Positions 20,121 to 31,949 are shown, counted from the stretch's first letter. The stretch: DNA of 64,000 bases from Isoetes taiwanensis (GCA_021234155.1 JAJEKV010000016.1:62001-126000), one strand, 5' to 3'. Notes: generated from the sequence alone by a model not told the origin. Numbers and translations: made by a program.

Positions 20121-21635
20121 TTAAGTACATTTCCTTTTCTTGGCATCAGGGCCTGTAGTACCCGAATCAAAATCTTCTAAGTCCTCTTCTTTTACTCCAG
20201 CCCCAATTGCATCTAACAGATACAATATGTCGTGGTCCTTTCAGGTAATGTGACAAGCTAGATGTTTCCTTGTCCGCTCCACCCAAGTCTAGAGCTGCTT
20301 TATTTGCAAGGACAGAGTACATTTTGAAGCCCCCGAAGACATACATTGCGATAGCCCTATCTACTGCTACCACTCGATCATAGTTTGAGGCTAGGGGCAC
20401 GTGGTTGCCAGCTAATGACAGAGCCTTAAGCTTGAGGACCTCCTGTACTCCAGATGGACTATATTTATTGTGAAACACAATAATTTCCCCCTTGTGAAGG
20501 TAGCCCATATAATGTGCAATACTGGCGTCCCTACCTAGGGTGACTCTCTGATGCCTTGCACAGAAGTCATCAATAAATAACTCCTGCATAAAAGAAACAT
20601 CAGATTCAAGAAGAAATAGAAAATGAAACCAGCTAAATACCTCTCTTTTGTCCCGTTCGACAACAGCTGGGTTTGTTATTTTGAAAGAGGACTTCGACAG
20701 CTCACGTTCTATGAATTCAGAAGCAGTGTTTGAAGAGCTAGCAGCTTCAAATTTGACATCTTTCACGCTTCATACCCTGCCAGCTTTTGCGTGATGACAA
20801 TTTCAAATGCATCCTCTGGAGGTATTGAGGATCCATCATAAGTCACAGCCTCCATCATTTGTCTGGGGACATCAGTCTCAAAGTCTATAAGTCCTCCCAG
20901 GCCTACAACATGGGCATATATCTGGCCCAATATCTCGTCTTCTCTCAACCCTGTCACTTCAGATATGTCCGGCAGCAACAAGTATAGTTTTCCACCTACA
21001 TGGATGGGATATGCTAATGATAGCCCCCAAGTAGATAACTTTTTCTCGGAGACCTCCTCTTCCACAACCTCGATCTCCTCATTTTCCAGTACGAGCTTCT
21101 CTTCCTCAGGATCTATCGGCTCCTCTACTGGTGAGGCGGGGCGTTCTGTTTCAGCGACCTGTGCACTTGAAGAAGAACTGGCATCTTTGCTTGGCTTAGT
21201 GTAAATCATGTATGTGCTGAACATGATATCTAGGCCGAAAAAACTTTCCTTCCCCTCTTGCCTGCACAGTTCTGCAGGTAGTTTCTTCAAGAACCTTCTA
21301 ATTCGGTCATGATCAGGTTTCGGAAACATCTTAAGAAAAGCTTGGATGCTTAGTGAAGGCAAACCAGTCACAGGACATGGTTTCACGTCAGGACCAGCTC
21401 CAGCCATGAAGCTATGAAGGATGCCGCCATATGCATCAGTAAACCTGTTACACTCTGCCATAATGTCTACGCTCAGGCAAAAATTATTATACACAGTGGT
21501 TGCATCCACTGGCTCCTCTAGCTCCTCCTCGAACTCTTCAGGATGCTTCTGACGAAAATCCCGTTCTTTCTCCACTATTTTGTCATACCATGCGCTAAAC
21601 AGCTCCCATGCCTTATCTGACCCGCTATTTGCCAT
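20121..21635 (-). CDS. Orphan acidic protein with a possible 57-nt intron; frameshift near the 3' end
   Basis: Start chosen at the ATG at 21635 (MANSGSDKAWELFSAWYDKI). The N-terminal third is helical and charged. A strongly acidic stretch follows (PEEEKLVLENEEIEVVEEEV), then a compact region (LYLLLPDISEVTGLREDEIL). The frame stops at 20763, and coding-like sequence resumes in another frame at about 20766 (KFEAASSSNTASEFIERELS). A GTATTT...TTTATGCAG segment at 20584-20640, 57 nt and divisible by three, may be a tiny intron. Near 20250 one extra G shifts the frame; the other frame reads LYLLDAIGAGVKEEDLEDFD and ends with a nuclear-signal-like KKRKCT at 20121. The protein is unidentified. The two frame breaks suggest a pseudogene, or an unrecognised intron plus a sequence error. 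Confidence 0.5.
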
Positions 21636-21766
21636 TCTCGTGGAGCAGCGCCTCGATTTATGACACTTAGAATGTGAGCGCCTTTGTAGCGGCTTGATTT
21701 GCAATAGAGACTAAGAACGTGGCAACGATGTAAAAATAACACTTCCTTAATTTATGCTATGCACAA

Positions 21767-22025
21767 ATTCGCACCGTGGCTACGGTGCGAAAACAAGACT
21801 TCAATAAGTTATTCTATTCACAATTTCGCGACCGCGGGCTACTTGCTTAAAAATACTCATTCCATTTTTTATTTTACATTTTTCGCACGACCGGGCTACG
21901 CATGCAAAAAACAACACTTCAATATCTTATTGTATGTATAACTTCGCACCGTGGCTACGATGCGAATATACCCCTTTCGTTTTTTATGCTATGCACATTT
22001 TCGCACCGTGGCTACGGTGCGAAAA
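21767..22025. repeat. Palindrome cluster 4: five units at 56-60 bp
   Basis: Units near 21767, 21825, 21882, 21942 and 21998. The first and last are near-perfect (TTCGCACCGTGGCT + ACGGTGCGAAA); the middle two are GCGACCGCGGGCTAC-type degenerates. Spacers are AT-rich (CACTTCAATAA...TTATTGTATG) and again cluster-specific. It lies upstream of the acidic-protein ORF. Confidence 0.9.
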
Positions 22026-22210
22026 TGGCCCTTCCATCTTATATTATAATGTTTTGACGTAAGTGCGTAGTGCATCGAGCCCTAAATCCGACGGCCAGAA
22101 TTTGATTTGCCTTAAATTCGACGGCCATGATTTGATGTAACTAAAAAAAGCCCAGATCTAACAAAGTTGGACGGTTCGGATAGCCCACGGTTTTTTTTCT
22201 GCCTTTCTGG

Positions 22211-22336
22211 CTCTAGCGATTTAGGAAGAGCCCTAAATTGGGCGCGCACAGAAAGACTTCTAGATCGACCCCACTCTAGCGATTTAGGAAGAGCCCTAAA
22301 TTGGGCGCGCACAGAAAGACTTCTAGATCGACCCCA
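22211..22336 (+). repeat. Exact 63-bp tandem duplication
   Basis: Copies 22211-22273 and 22274-22336 appear identical (CTCTAGCGATTTAGGAAGAG ... CTAGATCGACCCCA). The palindrome-type half sites GAAGAGCCCTAAATTGGGC lie inside. Confidence 0.92.
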
Positions 22337-22339
22337 GAT

Positions 22340-24491
22340 GGCATCGGTTGGAAAGGGCTGCCGGATTTGGTCTGTGCAGAGGGTTTGTGCCGAATGATTT
22401 GTGCCTTGCACGGTTTTGTGCAGGCTCTTCCTCTTCCGCTTCATCTCCCTTCCTCAAGTGACTATTGCCCTCAGTACCCGAGCTATGAGACCTCAAGCTT
22501 TCAAAACCATGGTAATTTTACAACTACGTGATCTAATAGGCAAGATGCTAGACTATTTGGGGTTCTGATATTTTGAATTTGGGGAGGTGGCTTCAGGATG
22601 TCTACATCCAAGAAATCGAACTACTGCAGGAAAGCTCACAGCAACAATGCAAGCAACTCATGACTGCAGGAGACTTAAGGTTCTTTGTGATGTTCAATTG
22701 CTGTAGAAATGACTTGGTACATATTCATTCTGAGGATATATGTAAATATTTGTGGATAGGCTTTGTTTATGGATATGCTTGCTCATAGGCTTTTTGTTTG
22801 GCTGATGTAGAACAAAATAGTTGTGCTTCAGCCTTAAGAAGCTAGGTTGTTGCAGGCTAAGCTAGAAAGTTTTTGCAGGTGTTGCTTTTGGTGTTGGCAG
22901 GATGTAGGGTACAGCCAATCAATCGATATATCTTCTGTGAGATGGATATGTTTTGCTTCTGCTTCACCTATTTGAGAGGCTGGTCTGTATATTTATTCTT
23001 TCCTTTTTTTCTATTTCTTTCTTCTGTGTAAGTGTTGGACCCAGCCCTAGATCCACTCAATGGCCGAGATTTAGCCATACAATCAGATTCTCGCCATCGA
23101 GCTTCCTCCATTGAGCTGTTTTTTCTGTGTTAGAGAGGGCGACAGAGCTGCTATTGATGTCTACGGCAGTGCCAAGAATAAGCCATGGGCTTTGATTCAT
23201 GGCCGCATTGCAGGTGAAAATGGAAACATCGACTATGGCGGAGTTGATCCACCGGTTCAGTTCCGTTCTTAGCTTTGATGCAAAATCTAAGCAACAAATA
23301 TGTGGTTGCCATTTGTTATCTTTTGCTAGATTAGGGCTTTTGCAAGATGCATGAAAATATGGCAAAATCTTTGGGTTGCCAGGGGATGCTTGAGCTTTTT
23401 GAACAGACGCCCATAATTTGCATCAAGAATCAGGAAGTTCTTTGCTTTGAACTGCGGGTGTGCTGCGATGCGATGCAGGTTCTTTGGACGATTTAGGTTT
23501 TTGTCTCCTCTCGTTCATGTTCTTCCCGTTTGCCATCAAAAAGTGGATCTTTGCTTTGCTACGAGAGCTGCATGCAGTCGAAATTCAGGTTATTCGGTTA
23601 TGCAGTGGATTTGGATTACAAGACTGGTTGTTGTGCTCTATGATATTTTTATGTGCTAGGTAAACTGTCTTTCTCTATATCCGGATTTGCATACTTGCAT
23701 AGGCTCTTTAAGGTTAGCATTGTCTTTGGATTGCCCAAACTTTTAAACAGAAGCATCTTGATTATAAAGTATCTTGGGATTCTAATGATCCAAAATTATC
23801 TTTAGTTTAGCTGTGTAGAAAGGATCCCCTTGGATAGTTGGGTTTGCATTTGGCATGCCATTGGAAGGTTTTCTATTCATATTCCCCTTCGCAAGACGCG
23901 GATTTAAAATACATGATTTTTTATGGCCGTGTGAACCCGCATGCACTCGGAGTGGTTGTACTGAAGGTTGTGATTGTTCCCACCATGAGTTTGGATAGCC
24001 CTGAATCTGTCAAGATTGTGATTATTCACACCATGAGTTTGAATAGTTTAAATCTGCTATGGTTGTTGGAACTCCACCAAATCGCTCCTTGAGAGGCCAT
24101 TTCTCGGATCAGAGAATGCTTTTTTTGTTGTTGTTGCCCGTGATTTCTAGCGTAAACCGACTCTTTTCTAAATCCAAGTGCACATTTTTTACACGGTGAA
24201 GATTCTTGCTTAAAGAAATTTTAGCAAGCTTTTGGTCAACCTAAATACTTCAGCTACTGTATGCTTAAACTATGAGTGCCTTATGCCTATTGCATATAAA
24301 AACCATTCAGATGAGCTAACAATACGTGCAAGACTCTCACATGCCTGGCATGGCATTCTATCATGTTTAATCATACCCACAAAGAACACGGTTGATTTCT
24401 TAAAAGGTGATTTTCTCACTGTTTGATGTGGTCCAATCCACAAGTCTTTTTCATTGCACTTTGTGATTGTAGATGCGATTGTAGATTTCAG
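22340..24491 (+). other. No supported gene; possible 5' region of the spliced gene below
   Basis: TG/TTT-rich sequence typical of plant introns, with scattered TGCAG acceptor-like sites. I could not define exons here. Confidence 0.35.
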
Positions 24492-25783
24492 GACTTTTTT
24501 GCGAAGCGGGAAATGAAAGATTTTGGTGGCAAAGATGGGGCTCTACAGATTACAAAGCATGCCTCCAGATTTGAAGGTACAGTGTATTTCATCTTGACTC
24601 TATGCTTAGAGTTGATTTTTGCCATTTCTATTTCCTTCTTTGCAACATTTATGTGCCGCTTCAAAACCATGTTGTGGTTCAAACATTCACCATGAGATGG
24701 ATCAGAAATAGTTGATATAATTGTTAATTAACAGAGACACATTTATAGGGATGATCCTCCTGCATTGCATATTTGTTGTTCCCTGAAGCTAATTCAATCT
24801 TTGACAGAGCCATAATATTCTGCTGCAGGTCCTAGCCTCCTAGCAAGTCCTATGACCCACGAAATATGCAAATTTTGGAAGACGATTACATGTTCTTGAG
24901 ATTGCATTTCAACTAATGCCTGTCACATTATATACTTCCAAAGCGCTATAAAAGGAAGTGTCCTTTATGCTGGACTATTATGTATTGTAGCAGTAATTAA
25001 AGTTTAATATTTGACATAGCCATAATCCTCTACTGCAGGTCCTAGCCTTCTAGCAAGTCCTATGAGCCATGTAATATGAAAATTCTGGAAGACGATTACA
25101 TGTTCTTAAGATAGAAGTTCAACTAATGCCTGTCAGATTATATATTTTCAAAGCGCTATAAAAGGAATTGTTCTTTATGCTGGACTATGATGTGTTATGG
25201 CAGCTATTGAAGCCATCACCCTTAGACAATGGTGTGAGCCCCTTGCATTTTCTGCATTCATCTCAAACATATTTATGTTTAACATATGGTGCGATAGATT
25301 TGTGTTCTTAAGTTAGACATTGAGAAAGCACCCTCTTATGTTTTCTGCACTTTCAAAAATCAAAAGTAAGCAGTGTTAAGGATTTCCCTGCCTAAGTGGA
25401 GAGAGAGAGAGATTCAAAGTCATAAGCTAACACCAAGATTTACTTGAGAAGCCTGCCTATGAAGGTATCCTTTTTATGTCAAACTAATGTCATTATTACC
25501 AACTCAGTGGGCCATATATTGCCTAAGCACAATGGTGTTTAGTTGCAGATGTGGCCTATAGTACAAAGTGCTGTTTTGCTGCAAAGTGGGAGTGTGACAT
25601 GAGTTACTTCGGCGCCGTAGCGCCTGGTACTCGGATGTTGGCTCGGGGCACATAAAAATATTATATGATCTCTAATGCTTTATTTTAGGGATTCCGGAAT
25701 GTGAAAGATTGCCTTTTGATTTACCAGAAGAAGAGGAAGAATTGATAGCAGGTTATCAAACTGAGTGGAGATGTTCTATTTAA
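24492..25783 (+). CDS. 3' exons of a spliced gene, unknown product
   Basis: One exon fits 24492-24576, after TTTCAG and before GTACAG, encoding [20 protein letters not shown] and TKHASRFE with one base left over. The last exon fits 25689-25783, after TATTTTAG, completing that codon as Gly and continuing [20 protein letters not shown] and [10 protein letters not shown] to a TAA. The splice phases agree exactly, which is good evidence for a real gene; further exons may lie between or before. I do not recognise the family. The intron contains a 210-bp tandem duplication (24801-25220). Confidence 0.5.
24801..25220 (+). repeat. 210-bp tandem duplication, diverged
   Basis: Copies start TTGACAGAGCCATAAT (24801) and TTGACATAGCCATAAT (25011), collinear with scattered substitutions to about 25220. 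Each contains GCAGGTCCTAGCC...AGCAAGTCCTATGA and AAGCGCTATAAAAGGAA, so a TATAAAA is duplicated too. Confidence 0.85.
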
Positions 25784-25996
25784 TGGAACCAAATAGAATC
25801 TGCGCTGTGCTTTTCTTTTTTTAACATTGTTGCTTTTGTTTGAAAGATTGGTGCATTGTATGATGATTCGGGACAATTTTGTCGTCTACTTTATTGCATA
25901 GGTTATATTGCTTTTGCAAAGGACTTCAAAAATGATTTTGCATCATTTGATAGTCTATTGTGTATTTGGATGAAGTTGCGGCAACAAACTTCTGTC

Positions 25997-26250
25997 CCAA
26001 ATATTGTTGATCATAAATTTCAAATAAATTGTGGTTATGATTCCTCTAGAACTTCAAATAGACAATGACGATGTTGAATAACATGTTATGTGTTGTATTA
26101 TTTCGACGCCGGACAAGATTCATTCATTCATATGGCACCAAATTCCAAATATTGTTTATCACAACTTTCAAAATAGATTGTGGCTATAATTCCTTTAGAA
26201 CTTCAAGCAATGTCGAATAACATGTTACGTGTTGCAATAACTTGAATTCA
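25997..26250 (+). repeat. Diverged tandem duplication, about 148-bp period
   Basis: CCAAATATTGTTGATCATAA...GAATAACATGTTATGTGTTG at about 25997-26095 recurs at about 26144-26243 with substitutions and small indels. Confidence 0.75.
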
Positions 26251-26536
26251 TTTTACTCGAACCTCACCTAAAATAAATCCATACTGGGAAACCTCTGATA
26301 ATAATGATTCATCACATTATTTGCAACGACATTCACAAAGCACCGTACCAAGCAGAAAAGGGGAGGGGGATAAATAACAATTATCCAACAAGCACCCAAA
26401 AACCTAACAACCAAAAATAATAATAGCCTATAGTGCCACACTTTACATACACACAATATTTACAAAATAAAAATTTGAGAGTGATCGTAATTTGGACATT
26501 CTTGTGGCCCAAAACATTTATATGCTCTAAACTTAT

Positions 26537-26564
26537 GCCCAGCAACGCTGGGCACCATTACTAG
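26537..26564 (+). mobile_element. Helitron 3' terminus (end 1)
   Basis: A hairpin GCCCAGC-AAC-GCTGGGC (26537-26553) is followed 7 nt later by CTAG (26561-26564) and then T. This is the diagnostic 3' end of Helitron rolling-circle transposons: subterminal stem-loop plus CTRR before a host T. A second end of the same design lies at 41.94 kb. The 5' end (TC) was not located. Confidence 0.72.
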
Positions 26565-26584
26565 TATTTTATGAGAGCCACAAT

Positions 26585-26612
26585 TTCGCACCGTAAGTAC
26601 GGTGTGAAAACA
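26585..26612. repeat. Single palindrome of the cluster 1-4 family
   Basis: TTTCGCACCGTAAG + TACGGTGTGAAA, one isolated unit. It lies about 120 bp past the 3' end of the minus-strand ORF at 26729, again at an ORF's downstream side. Confidence 0.85.
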
Positions 26613-26728
26613 CATCCACAATCAGAGTTGTACATAACATGGCTACTTTAAGTCTTATATCCCAATGAAAGCAAATATTTGCAATTAATATACAATAGAT
26701 CTCCAGTTAACAATCACTTATATTTATA

Positions 26729-27586
26729 TTAGATAGATTCATATACAAATATGACTTTGGGTGGCATGCATGACCCCAATTTATAGCATTCTTCTCTGCG
26801 CTTTCCCACCTTCTGGCCATCTATCATGAAATGGAAGAAGTTTAAGTCTGTCTCAAACTCCAATTGCCGCCGAACATCGAATAGAGACCACTCGCTCTCC
26901 GCTCTCAGACTTTTGAACAGCTGATTATCCTTATGAATGTTCAAGTCTATGACAACGGAATGAGTGCCATCATTGTCATCTTGTTCGACAGGAATCCAGA
27001 CGTACTTTCTTCCTTCACGGACATTTCGCCATCTCCTATACTTAAAAGTGACATACAGAGTTTGCTTCCGAATGCAATATCTGAACCGAACCGTGTCTCG
27101 ACTTATCCTGCATTCAGTACATTCAGCTCCATCGTGAAGTCGAGCACTCCAACCTTCAAGAAATACACTATCTAAAAAACTATCCGCCGACTGTTGAACT
27201 GTAAACATCTTCAAGGTCTTCTTTACATTGTCGGCGCTCTTGAATATGGCAATGAACAGATCAATTCCTAAATTTATCTTCACATGCCCGCAGACTCCTC
27301 CCTTCTCCTTCAATGCCGTGAACATTTCCTGCGACAAAGTGTCATTAGTTGTGTCAATATTTGGCCTAAAATGGCAACTCGAATTTTTTTTATAACTGCT
27401 GCTATGGGTGAGGCAACCCGGTGACACAAATGTGGCAATGAGAACGTCATAAATAATGTCAGCATGTTTGTCACCTATAACGTCACTGGCAATGTCACCT
27501 TTAGTGTCAAATATAGTGTTATTACTTTTGTCTCCCACAATGCCACCTTTAATGTCAAATATAGTGTCAGGACTTTTGTCACCCAT
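26729..27586 (-). CDS. Orphan ORF with repeat-derived N-terminus and possible ubiquitin-like C-terminal domain
   Basis: A 285-codon intronless frame. Residues 1-60 are translated minisatellite (GDKSNNTIFDTKGDIASDVI) and may not be genuine coding. The rest is ordinary globular sequence with several Cys (DGAECTECRISRDTVRFRYC) and a C-terminal block, IDLNIHKDNQLFKSLRAESE to FMIDGQKVGKRREECYKLGS to PPKVIFVYES. That block has the spacing of a ubiquitin-like beta-grasp fold (inference, weak). The true start may be internal or in an upstream exon. It ends about 115 bp from the isolated palindrome at 26585. Confidence 0.4.
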   Translation of the reverse strand: MGDKSPDTIFDIKGGIVGDKSNNTIFDTKGDIASDVIGDKHADIIYDVLIATFVSPGCLTHSSSYKKNSSCHFRPNIDTTNDTLSQEMFTALKEKGGVCGHVKINLGIDLFIAIFKSADNVKKTLKMFTVQQSADSFLDSVFLEGWSARLHDGAECTECRISRDTVRFRYCIRKQTLYVTFKYRRWRNVREGRKYVWIPVEQDDNDGTHSVVIDLNIHKDNQLFKSLRAESEWSLFDVRRQLEFETDLNFFHFMIDGQKVGKRREECYKLGSCMPPKVIFVYESI

Positions 27587-27970
27587 ACGTCAAACATAGT
27601 GTCACCTATAGAGCCAACTATATTGACACCTATAGAGCCAACTATAACGTCATGTATAATACCACTATTAACATCCTTGGTGAAGTCGCCTATAGAGTCA
27701 CATGTACCACCATCTATAGTTCCACTTATAACTTCACATATAAGGTCGCTAATAACACCACTCATAATGCTAATATTTTTGTCACAGATTATGCCGTATT
27801 GTCACCTCTAATAGCAAATTTATGGACACTTATAAAGTCATAAATAATGACATCTACTTCCTCAATATCAATGTCACCTATGTTGCCAATATCAATGTCA
27901 TTTATTATGCTATCTATATTGTCAATGATAAATTGATAATGCCATTTCTTGATCCATTGGTGCCATGTAT
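27460..27970. repeat. Degenerate GTCACCTATAGTGTCAA minisatellite
   Basis: Short units with repeated GTCA and TATA steps and an internal 48-bp higher-order period (27491 and 27539). The same sequence type recurs at about 31.95-32.30 kb. It supplies the N-terminal codons of the minus-strand ORF 26729-27586. Confidence 0.8.
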
Positions 27971-28020
27971 AATTATTATTATAGAGAGCCAATTGTACTT
28001 AAATAAATTAGTTGCCGAGC

Positions 28021-28165
28021 GACCATTCAATTGTTTTCGACATTAAACAATGGATTTTGTTTTACAATGGTTTCATGAAAGACCATTCAATTGGTTTCAA
28101 CATTAAAGAACAGATTTTGTTTTACAATGGTTTCGACATTAAACAATGGATTTTGTTCTACAACC
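28021..28165 (+). repeat. 60-bp tandem repeat, two copies plus a partial
   Basis: GACCATTCAATTGTTTTCGA at 28021 and GACCATTCAATTGGTTTCAA at 28081; a partial unit from about 28131 (TTCGACATTAAACAATGGAT). Confidence 0.88.
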
Positions 28166-28199
28166 TTATAAATTCACTTAGCCAGCGTCAACAAGTTCA

Positions 28200-28740
28200 A
28201 CCATGGTTTTGTAATGTTTTTTGTGATACAAGGCAAACTGGCAAACGTGACATCCATGGGCATTGCACCTTTGGCCAGCATTTCCTCAAGGAGGCTAAAC
28301 ACATTAAAAATATTATGTCCATGTTGTGCATATGCTGCAATTGTAGCATTCCAAGAGACAACATTCTGTACACCATTCCAGAGAAAACAGTCTGTGCGTC
28401 TTCAAGGCTTCCACAACTCGCATACATATTTACAAGGGCAGTCCCTATGCTTGCATCTAAATGTAACCCCCTCTCCCTTATCTACGCATGAATTTGTCTT
28501 CCTGCAGCGTGACCTGCACATGCAAAAAGAATGCTGCCCACATTAATGTCAAGCCCAATTTCTCGTATTAGATCACGTACCTCCTTACCTTCTGCTAGGG
28601 CTGCTTGGCTGTCGCATGTAGAAAAAATATTAACTACTGTGATTCTGTTTGGCAATAAGCCATGCTGTTGTTGCATTTGACAAAATAAATTAACTGCATC
28701 CTTGCCCTTCCATTGTTGAGCATAAGCTGCTATCACTGTA
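28200..28740 (-). pseudogene. PPR protein fragment
   Basis: Pentatricopeptide-repeat proteins bind organellar RNA. Minus-strand frames give AAYAQQWKGKDAVNLFCQMQ, GLLPNRITVVNIFSTC and AALAEGKEV, then in other frames ASCGSLEDAQTVFSGM and SWNATIAAYAQHG. These are PLS-type PPR motifs in the right order but interrupted by stops and shifts; the ends of the gene are missing. Non-functional remnant. Confidence 0.75.
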
Positions 28741-31714
28741 TTCTATGTTAACATTCTATACAATTATCTCTTTGTGAAAGTCAACCCGTACTAATCCGTG
28801 AAAGAATCCATTTGAATACTCAAGGAACAAATATATACTTCGATGAGAATTTAAACAAGGTTTAAAGTCTGTTGCGAACCTAGATTAAGTGACAAATAAG
28901 AAAAATTCCATTGCAATCCATCAATAATCAAGACATATAACAGGTTTGAGGGTTGGCAGTCCATCTGCAAATGTAGGAACACAAACAAAAGCTTGTTTTT
29001 GTGCAATTATTTAGCATGCATACCTCTTCACTTCTAGTAAAAATAATATTTGCAAGAGCAAAGTTTTCACGGCAAGAATAACGGTTGTTGTTGTAACCAT
29101 AGCTATTCATTCTTCTATATGTCCAGTATGATTCTTCAATAGGCAGTGCCCTTTTCAATTGCATTTGTCTGCGGTGTAAACACTTGAAAAACATTACTCA
29201 TATGAGAGACCTCAAATGCACAAGTTCCTCAAATTCCGGTGCCCAAGTTCATCAATAGATCGCAGTTCAGTAGAAACCAGGTCAAATACTTAAAAAACCA
29301 AATGCTTTAAAACCAAATCAGTAGAAACCTTTTCATTTTTATTGAACAACTCTGGAATTCCTTTTTAAGGTTTTGAACTTGCTTGTACAGTCCGATGAGT
29401 TTCATTAGCCAGGAAGCACCTGTTACAAAGAAATTTTTTAAGAAGTCAAGTAAATATTCAATACATATATCCGTTTGAACACATCATTCCTTTCACTACC
29501 TAAGAATCTTAGATTTGCAGAGATATGCATGAGCAGAAACATAAGAATGCCGAAAGCTTGGAGCTGCATAATGTATTGACAAATAAAGTTCTTACGAATT
29601 GCTCAGATTTGTAAATCCATAAGCAAATGCAGATACAAACCTATTTCGTGCATGGATTCCACCTCCGACTACTGCCATGGGAAAGGCGGCCGCTGCTCAG
29701 AAATTAGGGTAAGGTCGGCAAAGAAAACCCTTTTTCATCTATATTTTTTACCTTATTTTGAAAAATTTTGAATAAGTTCAAATAGATTTGATAGAAAAAG
29801 TGGTTATGGCTTTTTGTATCTTGGGGTTGATGGTTCAAATCTATTTCAAAACTTCAATACATTATCATAATTCACGTGTGTCCGGCATTGTCGGGCTAGT
29901 CTTTTGCTTGTGCTTTTACGTGGCCTATATTTCCATATCCATATTGCAACTTCTGACAACACCACAACAATTTGGCCTATCTTTCCATATCCATATTCGC
30001 AACTTTTGACAACACCACAACATTTTGGCCATTAAACATGTGCCTAGCATTGTCGCTCATAAGTTGTGTCATAATCTCCATGTGCTTGTATTTATGAATG
30101 TGCATTGCATGAAGCCTTGTTACCGCTAAAATGTATAAAAGTGTGATGTATATAGAGAATGATTGTATTATTCTACAATGTTTAGAGTTTGTAAGGGTAT
30201 CTACCACCTGCGCATGTGTAAGGGCCATGGATGGGGGTTTAAGAGGTTTGATGTGTTTTCTTACTGGGTTTAGGAATATGTTCTTGTATAAGGATACTAG
30301 ATCCAGGCTAGGGAGAGGTAATTGCCTTACAATAACAAATACAGAAAGAGCCCTCGTAAACGGGATTTCTTACTATACAAATACAGAAGAAATTAAGAGC
30401 TCCAATTACACAAAGGGATGGCTTCTAAAGTAATTTTTTTTTAAATGTTGCCTCAAAATAATTTTTTGGAAATGTTGACTTAATTCTAAAGGTGCAATTT
30501 TTTATGCCACCTAATTACAGAAACAACTCAAATTAGCCTTCACGTTAATAAAAGAGGAAGTACTATGCTTGTACATTGAAGGCGTCATTTTAATTCACAG
30601 TCTTGTTTCTTGCACATTATATCAACACTGCAAAAGCCCTTTTGATAAAACTCTGTGTTGCGCCAAACTTAGACCCAATAGAATTCTTTGATCGGACACT
30701 ATATAACACTGTAATCACATCTAAGAACAATCTCTATTTGAATTATAACTATCTATTCTTTTTGCCTTACCATTTCACAGTGGCCGGACCTACAATCATC
30801 AATAGTTCTAAAAAAGACCTAGCTAAAATGATGAAAATCAAATCTTTTAAGAAAAGTGGCAATGTAGAAACCAAACCAAGTAGAAGCTTGCAAGATACTG
30901 CCCGAGATATACAACCACCAATGCTTGTGAATGTACCCTGGTTGCAATGGAAGCAATCAAAGGCAATATCAAACTCTTGCTGAGATTTGGCGTCCGTCCG
31001 CTAGAACATGAAAAATGACTCGAAATAAGGACTACCAGATCCTTACAACTTTAATGCAGCTCTATGTATTCCTGTTTAATCTTCTTCACAGCCCATGAAC
31101 TTGCCATGAACATGCAGCTCTATTATATCTTCTTCGACATCCTGGATTAAGAAGAACTAAACCATCAGAGAAATGTATGCAAGAAGGGAAATAAAAAAAG
31201 GTTATTAGGGAAGCGGTCCTGAAGATAACCTGATCGAGGTCCTTCTTCTGAAGTTGTACAGTCAAATCTTGAGAATTTGAAAGCACGCTGGAACCTAATG
31301 AATTGATGGAGGCATTTACAGGAAGCTACTTTTGGGCGCCATAATCACTCCGGCTAATTAGCCGTTTTCCCACAAACGTTACCTATCACAATTTTCTAAC
31401 ACGGTTTGCTTAGAGGGAGTCTTTGCCGAAAAACCATTTTTTGCTTCCAAAAACACCAGAAAAGGGCACACTGCCGTTACTGAGTAAGCCCAAAAACATT
31501 TTAAGCAAGTAAATTACCATATGAAATAAGACCTAATGCCATTTGAAGCAAAAAATGAATGTATTTTGAGGGGAAGTGATCAAGTATATCTTGAGAGAAT
31601 TCAATGTAGCTATTCATCTACTGCTCATCCCATTATCACAGATCTCTTCATGCATTTACATTAGAAAGTGTTGAACTTAAACTTATAGAGACTTTGACAT
31701 AATCCATATTCATC
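28741..31714. other. Long stretch with no supported gene
   Basis: AT-rich. A 126-codon plus-strand ORF at 30603-30983 lacks recognisable motifs. GTCCGGCATTGTCGGGCTAG at 29880 and TGCCTAGCATTGTCGCTC at 30034 resemble decayed Helitron-type terminal hairpins. TTTGGCC...CCATATCCATAT is duplicated near 29920 and 29970. Confidence 0.4.
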
Positions 31715-31867
<153 letters not shown>

Positions 31868-31949
31868 TAATAAAAAAAGTTGCATCTTCAGTCATATTAT
31901 TACTATTAACACTCGTAATATTACTATATGAACTGACATAATGCTTGAG

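Noticed and set aside
20763-20766. Separate gene starting at 20766 on the minus strand
   Set aside because: The start would be GTG, not used in plant nuclear genes; the segment is better seen as continuation of the upstream frame after a shift or intron.
14114-22025. CRISPR-like geometry (26-bp repeat, ~32-bp spacers)
   Set aside because: Spacers are similar to one another within a cluster, repeats are degenerate and palindromic throughout, no cas-like genes are present, and the context is plant nuclear DNA with introns.
14114-26612. Definite giant-virus insertion
   Set aside because: No capsid, polymerase, packaging ATPase or other viral hallmark was recognised; hairpins and orphan ORFs alone do not establish it.
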